A stretch of 64,000 nucleotides of DNA from G963422445 sp963422445 (GTDB lineage: Bacteria; Pseudomonadota; Alphaproteobacteria; Thalassobaculales; Thalassobaculaceae): the NCBI GenBank assembly GCA_963422445.2, contig OY729512.2, positions 5,890,001 to 5,954,000 of the forward strand, in the 5' to 3' direction. The notes under the pieces were generated by a model. The model searched no databases. It was not told the origin of the DNA and saw only the letters and a program-made list of their open reading frames with translations. Shown here piece by piece: positions 18,156-25,810 of this stretch. Each line of letters starts with the position of its first letter. Within the stretch, counting starts at the first letter, position 1. The translations under genes and the position numbers were made by a program.

Positions 18156-19310
18156 ATGTCCAAGATTCGCATCGGCATCATCATGAACGGCGTTACCGGA
18201 CGCATGGGTACCAATCAGCATCTGGTCCGGTCGATCAAGGCGATACGCGGCGATGGTGGCGTCGTGCTCGGCGACGGGAATCGGGTGATGCCCGATCCGA
18301 TCCTCGTCGGCCGCAACGCCGACAAACTCGAAGCCCTGGCAGCCGAACACGACATCACGCGATGGACTACAGATCTCGACACGGCGCTTGCCAATCCTGC
18401 CGACACTATTTTCTTCGACGCTGCCTTGACCGGGACACGCGCGGCCTTGATCCACAAGGCCATCGCGCACGGCAAGCATATCTACGTTGAAAAACCGGTT
18501 GCCGAGAATTTGCCGGATGCGCTCGGTATCGCCCGGGCGGCCGAGGCCGCCAACGTCAAGCATGGCGTTGTTCAGGACAAAATCTTCCTCCCCGGCCTGC
18601 GCAAACTGAGGGCCTTGCGCGACGCCGGTTTCTTCGGCCGCATCCTGTCGGTCCGCGGTGAGTTCGGTTACTGGGTTTTCGACGGCAAGGATCAACCCGG
18701 GCAACGCCCGAGCTGGAATTTCCGCAAATCCGACAGCGGCGGCATCGTTCTTGACATGCTCTGCCATTGGCGATACGTCTTCGACAACACGATTGCCCCT
18801 GTCAGATCGCTATCCTGCATCGGCGCAATCCACCATCCCCGGCGCTGGGATGAGAATGGCAACCCGTATGATGCCGACGCCGATGACGCCGCCTATGCCA
18901 CTTTTCTGCTCGAAGGCGGTATCATCGCGCAGATGAATTCGTCCTGGTGTACCATGGTGCGCCGCGACGACCTCGTCACCTTCCACGTTGACGGCACCCG
19001 CGGATCCGCAGTTGCCGGCCTCCACAAATGCTGGACCCAGTCGCTCGACATGACGCCGCGCCCGGTCTGGAATCCCGACCAGCCGCAAACCATGCAGTTC
19101 ATCGATCAATGGCAGGACCATGATGACGGCAAGGTGTACGAAAACGGTTTCCGGGACCAATGGGAGGCGTTCATTCGCCATGTCGCGGAAGACGGCCCGT
19201 GGACCAATACCTTGCTCGAGGGCGCCAAGGGGGTACAACTTGCGGAAGCCGGCCTGAAAAGTTGGGCCGAACGGCGCTGGATCGACATTGAACCATTGTC
19301 ACTCGACTGA
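18156..19310 (+). CDS. Gfo/Idh/MocA-family oxidoreductase
   Basis: This 384-aa NAD(P)-dependent sugar or polyol dehydrogenase-like protein has the N-terminal nucleotide motif IGIIMNGVTGRMG (close to residue 5), the EKPVAENLPDAL motif near 113 that supplies the conserved Glu-Lys-Pro, and a C-terminal alpha/beta domain with DMLCHWRYVFD. I chose the ATG at 18156 behind GGGGG; an upstream GTG at 18135 is less likely. The next gene starts 43 bp later in the same direction. The substrate is not predictable. Confidence 0.85.
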   Translation: MSKIRIGIIMNGVTGRMGTNQHLVRSIKAIRGDGGVVLGDGNRVMPDPILVGRNADKLEALAAEHDITRWTTDLDTALANPADTIFFDAALTGTRAALIHKAIAHGKHIYVEKPVAENLPDALGIARAAEAANVKHGVVQDKIFLPGLRKLRALRDAGFFGRILSVRGEFGYWVFDGKDQPGQRPSWNFRKSDSGGIVLDMLCHWRYVFDNTIAPVRSLSCIGAIHHPRRWDENGNPYDADADDAAYATFLLEGGIIAQMNSSWCTMVRRDDLVTFHVDGTRGSAVAGLHKCWTQSLDMTPRPVWNPDQPQTMQFIDQWQDHDDGKVYENGFRDQWEAFIRHVAEDGPWTNTLLEGAKGVQLAEAGLKSWAERRWIDIEPLSLD

Positions 19311-19353
19311 CCGAATGCCCCGGGCGCCGGGATGAACATATCTGGAGGTTTGC

Positions 19354-20256
19354 ATGTTCGAGGGCTATGAAACCCTTGATATCGTTACCGGAGACCATGG
19401 CTTCGGACAGGCCACGATCAGGCTTCGTCACGGCGGCGAGGGGCCTCCGTTATTGTTGATTCACGGCAACCCCATGACCCATGTGTCATGGCACAAGATG
19501 GCGCCGCTCCTCGACCGGCATTTCCATCTTGTCTGCGTCGATCTTCGCGGCTACGGCGATTCGATCGGTCCCGAGAATGGTGGACCGGAGAGCATCAACT
19601 ATTCGTTCCGCGCGATGGCTCAAGATCTCGTTGACGTGATGACCGACCTGGGATTCGAACGGTTTTACGTCGCAGGTCACGACCGCGGCGCCCGCACCGC
19701 GCACCGGATGGGACTTGACCATCCCGGCAAGGTCATCAAGCTGGCTCTGATCGATATCCTGCCCAGTCATCATATCTGGACCCATACATCGGCCGTCTGG
19801 GCCGAATCCTCCTGGCATTGGACATTCATGATTCAGCCTTACAACATGCCGGAACGGATGATGGCCGGCGTGCCGGCCGAATACTTCATCGAAAAGAAGA
19901 TCTCGAAGCCGGGTAAGGGATTGACGCCGTTCGCGCCGGAGGCGCTGGCAGAATACATCCGCTGTTTCAACTGGAAAACGATTCGTGGCTCCTGCGAGGA
20001 TTACCGGGCCTGCGCCCGGTCCGACTTCACGATGGATTCAGCGGATTACGAAGCCGGGCGACGCCTGCAATGTCCAACCCTTGTCATTTGGGGAAAGGAC
20101 AGCCACACCGGCAAGGTCTATGGCGATGTTCTCGCGGTCTGGCGCAACTATATCGACGGAGACCTCACAGGCGGGCCGATTGATGCCGGCCACTACGTCA
20201 ACGAAGAGAAACCACGCGAGACGGCGGATCGGCTGCTCCGGCACTTCGCCGGATAA
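19354..20256 (+). CDS. Alpha/beta hydrolase, fluoroacetate (haloacetate) dehalogenase-like
   Basis: This 300-aa alpha/beta hydrolase carries the residue set of the fluoroacetate dehalogenases at the same numbering: nucleophile Asp110 in GHDRGAR, Arg111 and Arg114 for the carboxylate, acid Asp134, halide-binding His155-Trp156 in SSWHWTF, a Tyr at 217 and base His280 in DAGHY. The oxyanion segment is LIHGNPMTHVSW. A normal family member replaces halide by hydroxyl on a 2-haloacid. The halide Trp near 185 is not obvious here. A GGAGG site precedes the ATG. It follows the Gfo/Idh gene, probably as an operon. Confidence 0.8.
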   Translation: MFEGYETLDIVTGDHGFGQATIRLRHGGEGPPLLLIHGNPMTHVSWHKMAPLLDRHFHLVCVDLRGYGDSIGPENGGPESINYSFRAMAQDLVDVMTDLGFERFYVAGHDRGARTAHRMGLDHPGKVIKLALIDILPSHHIWTHTSAVWAESSWHWTFMIQPYNMPERMMAGVPAEYFIEKKISKPGKGLTPFAPEALAEYIRCFNWKTIRGSCEDYRACARSDFTMDSADYEAGRRLQCPTLVIWGKDSHTGKVYGDVLAVWRNYIDGDLTGGPIDAGHYVNEEKPRETADRLLRHFAG

Positions 20257-20295
20257 CCCACCGTCCCGTTCCGCCGCCGCTGCGTCTGTCACTGA

Positions 20296-22737
20296 TCAAC
20301 CGCGCATGCGCTGTCCGTTATGATCGAACAACGGCGTGGTCTGCAAGGTTGCCGGCAGGCGCTCGCCGAGCAATTCGATTTCCCAACCCTCATATTCGTC
20401 GGCGATATCCTTTGGCACATAACCCATCGCGACCGATGTATTAGCGGCGTGAGCGTACCCGCCGGACGTGACCCAACCCCTGACATCGTTGCGGAACCAG
20501 ATCGGCTCGTCGCCGATGACATCGGCGTCCTTCGCCTGCAGCAAGAAGGTCCGCAGCCGAAGACTGCCGCCATCGCTCCGTTCCCGCATCGCCGCGGACT
20601 TGCCGATGAAATCGGCATCCTTGGTCAACGCCACGAAACCGCCAAGCCCGGCTTCGTAAGGCCCGTAGATCGGCCGGTATTCCCGCCCCCAGGATCCGTA
20701 ATTCTTTTCGAGGCGTAATCCGTTCAGGGCCCGGCTGCCGAACAGCTTGATGCCATGACCAGCACCCGCCGTCATCATCGTTTCGAAGACATAGCGTTGA
20801 TACTCTGGCCGCATCCAGACCTCGAAACCGAGATCGCCGGTATAACTGATCCGTCCAATCCGGACCGGAGCCATGCCGATTGCCGATTCGCGGATGTCCA
20901 TGAACTTGAAGTCCTCGGCCGAAACGTCGTCCGGGCAGATCGTGGTGAGCACATCGCGGGCATTTGGCCCCACAAGCGACAACCCGACCAGATCGAGCCC
21001 GCAGGGTCTGACATCCACACTGCCGTCCGCCGGACGATGCTGCTCGAACCATCGCATGTGATAGACCTCGGCAGCACCGGTGCCAACGACAAAGAAACGG
21101 TCGACACCATTGGCGTCCGGTCCGAGATTGGCCACAGTAAAATCACCGATCAGTTTGCCCCGCTCATTGAGCATGGGCGCCAGGCAGATCCGTCCCGGCT
21201 CCGGTAAACGCGCCGTCAGCAAGCGGTCCAGCCAATCCCGGGCGCCCGGTCCGGACACATCGTATTTCGCAAAATTCGACGTCTCCATCATGCCGACGCT
21301 GTCACGCACGGCGCGGCACTCGGCACCCACATGATCGAAGTCCGTCGACCGGCGCCAGGAGAAACAGTCATTGACTCCATCTGACGCAAACCACAACGGC
21401 ACTTCAAGTCCCCAACTGTCGCCCATCACGGCACCGTGGGCGATCATGATATCGTAGACCGGTGTCGTCCGATACGGCCGCGCCGCCGGTAACTCTTCAT
21501 TGGGGTACTGAATGGAAAATCGCCTGGAATAGTTCTCCCGGACCTTGGCATTGGTATAGGCCATGGTCGTCCAGTCGCCGTAACGCGCGACATCCATCGC
21601 CCAGACATCAAAACCGGGGTCGCCCTCGGTGATCCAGTTGGCGAGCGCGAGTCCAACCCCACCGCCCTGGCTGAAGCCGGCCATGACGCCACAGGCACAC
21701 CAGAAGTTCGTCAAGCCCCGAACCGGGCCGATCAACGGGTTTCCGTCCGGTGCAAACGTAAACGGGCCATTGATGACCTGCTTGATGCCAGCCGTCTTGA
21801 AGGCCGGGAAATGCTCGAAACCGACTTCGAGAGATGGCGCGATGCGATCAAGATCGGATGGCAGCAGATCCTGCCCGAAATCCCACGGCGTTTCCTGTTC
21901 GGACCACGGCACACATGCCTTCTCATAGGTCCCCATCAACATGCCGCCGGCTTCCTGCCGCAGATACAGTTCACCGTCGAAATCCACGACATGCAGGACT
22001 TCCTTGCCCTCCGTTTCGTTGAACGCGGCAACTTCCGGCATGTCTTCGGTGAGCAGATACATATGCTCCATCGCGAGCACAGGCAGTTCGAGCCCGACAA
22101 GGCGGCCGACTTCGCGCGCCCATAGGCCGCCGGCGTTCACGACGTGCTCGGCCCGCACCGTGCCGGCCTGGGCGATCACCTGCCAGCTGCCGTCAGAGTT
22201 TTGTGTGAGCGCCTCGACACGGGCCTGCCGATAGATTTCGGCTCCGTTGGCGCGGGCCGAACCGGCATAGGCATGTGTCGTGCCTGAGGGATCGAGATGG
22301 CCATGATACGGATCGTAAACGGCACCGACAAAATAACTGTCGTCCATCAGCGGAAACAGCTCTCGGGCCCGCTTCGGTGAGATCTCCTCGAGATCCATAT
22401 CGAGATAACGGCCACGGGCCAGCGTCATGCGAAGCCAGTCGAGACGTTCGGAAGTGGCCGCGAGCATCAGTCCGCCGGTCAGGTGCAACCCACAACTCTG
22501 GCCCGAAAGCTTCTCGATCTCGTCATAGAGCTGCACGGTATAGGCTTGCAGCTTGGCGACATTCGGATCGCCGTTGATCGTGTGGAAACCGCCCGCGGCA
22601 TGCCAGCTCGACCCCGAGGTCAGTTCACTACGCTCAAACAAGGCAACATCGGTCCAACCTGCCTTGGTCAGGTGATAAAGGACAGAACAGCCGACGACTC
22701 CGCCACCGATCACCGCAACCTGGACATGAGATTTCAT
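20296..22737 (-). CDS. FAD-dependent dimethylglycine/sarcosine dehydrogenase-like protein
   Basis: This 813-aa protein has an N-terminal DAO/FAD domain (GGGVVG at 11-16, then SELTSGSSWHAAGGFHT, the site where these enzymes attach FAD through His) and a C-terminal GcvT-like folate domain (about 430-813, with YTGDLGFEVWM and GSRALNGLRLEKNYGSWGRE). The length and order match dimethylglycine and sarcosine dehydrogenases, which oxidise N-methyl groups and pass formaldehyde to tetrahydrofolate. It converges with the dehalogenase gene, with 39 bp between stops. Confidence 0.85.
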   Translation of the reverse strand: MKSHVQVAVIGGGVVGCSVLYHLTKAGWTDVALFERSELTSGSSWHAAGGFHTINGDPNVAKLQAYTVQLYDEIEKLSGQSCGLHLTGGLMLAATSERLDWLRMTLARGRYLDMDLEEISPKRARELFPLMDDSYFVGAVYDPYHGHLDPSGTTHAYAGSARANGAEIYRQARVEALTQNSDGSWQVIAQAGTVRAEHVVNAGGLWAREVGRLVGLELPVLAMEHMYLLTEDMPEVAAFNETEGKEVLHVVDFDGELYLRQEAGGMLMGTYEKACVPWSEQETPWDFGQDLLPSDLDRIAPSLEVGFEHFPAFKTAGIKQVINGPFTFAPDGNPLIGPVRGLTNFWCACGVMAGFSQGGGVGLALANWITEGDPGFDVWAMDVARYGDWTTMAYTNAKVRENYSRRFSIQYPNEELPAARPYRTTPVYDIMIAHGAVMGDSWGLEVPLWFASDGVNDCFSWRRSTDFDHVGAECRAVRDSVGMMETSNFAKYDVSGPGARDWLDRLLTARLPEPGRICLAPMLNERGKLIGDFTVANLGPDANGVDRFFVVGTGAAEVYHMRWFEQHRPADGSVDVRPCGLDLVGLSLVGPNARDVLTTICPDDVSAEDFKFMDIRESAIGMAPVRIGRISYTGDLGFEVWMRPEYQRYVFETMMTAGAGHGIKLFGSRALNGLRLEKNYGSWGREYRPIYGPYEAGLGGFVALTKDADFIGKSAAMRERSDGGSLRLRTFLLQAKDADVIGDEPIWFRNDVRGWVTSGGYAHAANTSVAMGYVPKDIADEYEGWEIELLGERLPATLQTTPLFDHNGQRMRG

Positions 22738-22799
22738 CGCTCAACTCCCTATCTGTCGGTATCGATTATCCTATCACCGGTCACGCGGAAATACGCCAA

Positions 22800-23148
22800 G
22801 GTTCGGGCCAGATGTTCATGCGAGCAACCTGCTGCGCGGCCAGGCCAAGGCCTTCGAGATCTGGGACGGGGTGCCGCGGGCTCTGCGGTACGGCAACCTG
22901 ACGTCGGTTGTGATCGATCGTCGCGGCGACGCCATCCGGTTCAACATGCAGATTAACGCTGCGGCATCCCATTACGGCTTCGCGCCCGGCCGACAGCGCC
23001 ATACCAGGGCAACGAGAGGGGGCGGGTCGAGCGCACCATCCATTATGTGCGGACGAATATCGTGACCGGACAGCGCTGGACCGGTCTCGACGATCTCAAC
23101 GCCCAGGCCGATCTCCGGGCCGCCACGACCACGATAGAGCAGCGTTAA
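22800..23148 (+). pseudogene. IS21-family istA remnant
   Basis: This C-terminal fragment carries ALRYGNLTSVVIDRRGDAIR, a GRVER-like stretch and TIHYVRTNIVTGQRW with a stop at 23146-23148. These are the late DDE part and the C-terminus of IS21 transposases. There is no start and no istB. It ends where the IS1634 terminal repeat begins. It is not the same element as the IS21 at 37-40.5 kb. Confidence 0.65.
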
Positions 23149-23262
23149 CCCAGGTTGGCACTTTTTTGTTCTGCTGTCCTTTATCGCTTTGATATGGGTC
23201 GATATTTTTCTTGGCCGATTTCAACATGGCCCCACATTTTGTTGGCTTCTGTCAGCTCGTCA

Positions 23263-24483
23263 TACCAAGCGCGCTCCAAATTGACTCACCATCCCAATAT
23301 GTTGGGGTGACGGTCCGGACGACCTTCATAGACTGTGGTGATCGACTCACCAGCGCCGGAGGATGACGATGAGTGCGGCAACGCCGATAACCTGGACGGC
23401 ACACACAGCGGACGAGCTCCACGCGCTTTCGAGGCACTGCGGGGACGCGAAGCAAGCGTCGCGCGCGCGTGCGCTCGCCATGATCATGGAGGGTGCGTCT
23501 CGCACGGAGGCGGCTCGGGCGCAGGGCATGGAGCTTCAAATCCTGCGCGACTGGGTGTTGCGCTACAACACGGAGGGCTTCGACGGCCTCGCGGATCTCC
23601 CGCGCGGCGGGAGCGAGGGCCGGTTGACGGACGCGCAGATCGCCGAGATCGGCGCCTGGATCGAGGCGGGTCCCGAGCTTGAGCGGGACGGTGTGACGCG
23701 CTGGCGCGTTCAGGACATCTTACGGAAAATCGAGGAGGCCTTCGGGGTCATCTATACGGAGAGCGGTGCCCGTATGATGCTCCGAAGGGCCGGGTTTCGC
23801 TTTGTCTCGGGGCGGCCGGTCCACCCCAAAGCCGACGCGGAGCGGCAGAGGTCGTTCGTGGCGGAGTTCGAGGCACAGTTGACGTCGGCGCTCAGCTCTG
23901 AGGCGCTGGCGGGTCCGATAGAAATCTGGTTCCAGGACGAAGCGCGCATCGGCCAGAAGGGGATGACGACACGGGTCTGGGCGAATGGGAAGCAGCGTCC
24001 GCGCATCCTGCGCGACCATCGCTATGGCTACGTCTATCTGTTCGGCGCCACCTGCGCAGAGCGCGGCGTCGGCATCGCCCACGTGGCGGACAGGGCGAAC
24101 ACGGCGTCGATGAACGAGCATCTGGCGGCGATCGGCGCGGCCGTGGCGCCGGGTGCGCACGGCGTGATTGTGCTGGACGGGGCGGGCTGGCATCGCTCGG
24201 GCGACCTTCTCGTTCCCCCCAACCTGACGCTCGTGCATCTGCCGCCCTACAGTCCGGAACTCAATCCGATGGAGCAGATCATTCTGTTCCTGAAATCGAA
24301 CCGCTTCGCCAACCGCGTGTTCAAGGATGTCTCCGCCCTGAGGGACGCCTGCTGGACGGGGTGGCAATGGCTGACCGACCAGCCCGACGTCATCACCAAT
24401 ACGACCCGGCGCAGCTGGGCCGTAGCCCCATCGTGCTGATCCCGATGCCTCACTGTATCGGTTCATATGACTTGCGTTTGGTA
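23263..24483 (+). mobile_element. IS630-family insertion sequence (intact)
   Basis: The element lies between TA dinucleotides: TACCAAGCG at the left and CGTTTGGTA at the right. This is the TA target duplication typical of IS630. It carries one intact transposase gene and sits within the IS1634 remnant. Rearranged relatives are at 32232-33491. Confidence 0.85.
23363..24439 (+). CDS. IS630-family transposase
   Basis: This 358-aa complete transposase has an N-terminal helix-turn-helix region (SRTEAARAQGMELQILRDWV, about residues 50-70), a second winged region (GVTRWRVQDILRKIEEAFGV), and a DDE domain with Asp in IWFQDEARIG, Asp in VIVLDGAGWH and Glu in LPPYSPELNPMEQI. The strong GGAGGATG site precedes the ATG. 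Length and motifs indicate that it is potentially active, the only IS630 transposase here that is. Confidence 0.92.
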   Translation: MTMSAATPITWTAHTADELHALSRHCGDAKQASRARALAMIMEGASRTEAARAQGMELQILRDWVLRYNTEGFDGLADLPRGGSEGRLTDAQIAEIGAWIEAGPELERDGVTRWRVQDILRKIEEAFGVIYTESGARMMLRRAGFRFVSGRPVHPKADAERQRSFVAEFEAQLTSALSSEALAGPIEIWFQDEARIGQKGMTTRVWANGKQRPRILRDHRYGYVYLFGATCAERGVGIAHVADRANTASMNEHLAAIGAAVAPGAHGVIVLDGAGWHRSGDLLVPPNLTLVHLPPYSPELNPMEQIILFLKSNRFANRVFKDVSALRDACWTGWQWLTDQPDVITNTTRRSWAVAPSC

Positions 24484-25810
24484 TCAGACGGGCCCTCCTG
24501 CGGTGGATGGCGGGGTCCACAGCCGCTGCCGAGGAGATTTCGGCACCCTCGGCGGCCGGGCGCGTGTCCTGGCGGTTGACGATCAACGTGGCGTCGGTCT
24601 GGCGCAGGCGCGTGGTGATCCGCACCCAGATCCGCAGGACCGTCGCGGACCGATGCCCCGCACTGCCCCGTGCGGCAAGCCGGGTACGGATCAGATGCAC
24701 GGCGTGACAGGCCAGCACGGCAATCCGCAGGTGGGTCGCGATGCGACGGTCGCGCTGGTGGCAGATCGGGCGAAGGCCGAGCTCGGACTTCAGGCTGCGG
24801 AAGGGGGCCTCGATGTCGGTGATACGCCAGTCGGTCCGCAGGACCGTCTCGATATCCCGGTCGACGTGGCTGGTGCGCAGCCCATCGGCGCCGGCGCCCT
24901 CATCGGCCTCGTCGTATTGCGGCCTGCGCTTGAAGCGCACGGCAGACGGGTTGGCGCCGGTGTCCGCCGTCTCGAGCATGGTCTCGTAGGACCTGGCGAC
25001 CGCAGGGAAGCGCTGCTTGAGGCGGCCTATGCTCTCCAGCACCCTGTCGTAGCGGCTTGAGGCGGCCCTTGACCGGGAGGCCGCTGTGGAGCCTTTCCAG
25101 CGCCGCCTCAAAGCGGGTCCGCGTCAGGCCCAGGATCGAGGTCTCGGCCTTCTTCTTGCCCTCGCTGACGACAGAGAGCCGCGCCGCCCCTCGTGATGCG
25201 CGCTGGTGATCACCAAGACCTCGCCGCCCCGGCCGAGGGCGATCCAGTCGTAGCCCCGCTCGCCCAGCCACAGGATGTTCTCCGCGCTGACGATGTCCGC
25301 GTCCATGACCAGCGTGGGCTTCGGCGCCGTGCCGCCGCACACCGCCTCGAGCCTGGCCAGCGCGTCCTCCAGCCGGCCCGGCTCGCGCGCGGTGCCCGGC
25401 CGGATCTCGCACCTGCGCGGGAAGCCGGCGCCAGCGTGATCAGGGGACAAGCGTCGCACTTCTGCCTGGAGCGCCCGAAGCGGGGAGCTCTCCGTGCGTG
25501 TGGCCGTGGTCGTGAAGGTTGGTGAGATCGTAGAAGGCGATGGTGTCGGGGATGTCGAGCAGCGCACGCTCACGGTTGAACAGCTCCCGCTGGATGGCGG
25601 CCCGGTGGCGCCAGAGAAGGGCGCCGATGCGCTCAAGCGTCTTGCGCCGCAGCGCCTTGCGGTCGCCGTCCAGCGGAAGAAGCGCGGCGGTCGCACTGTC
25701 GCTCGCAGCCGACCGTGCGCGGGGTCTCGTGCTCCAGGGTATCGAGGGCGACGGTGGCGATGTCGGGCTAGCGCGCCTCTTCCTGCACCGCTTCGGTGCC
25801 CCCCCCTGGC

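Larger units (their letters stand above)
23149..25810 (-). pseudogene. IS1634-family element remnant, transposase broken
   Basis: The left end CCCAGGTTGGCACTTTT matches the terminal repeat of the intact IS1634 at 41858-44020. The coding remnant (minus strand, about 24484-25810) is similar over its whole length to that intact transposase (for example ERLHSGLPVKGRLK and RLKQRFPAVARSYE), but has several frameshifts and lacks an internal block. Its N-terminal end is cut at the DruA-type element. An intact IS630 is nested inside at 23263-24483. Confidence 0.75.
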
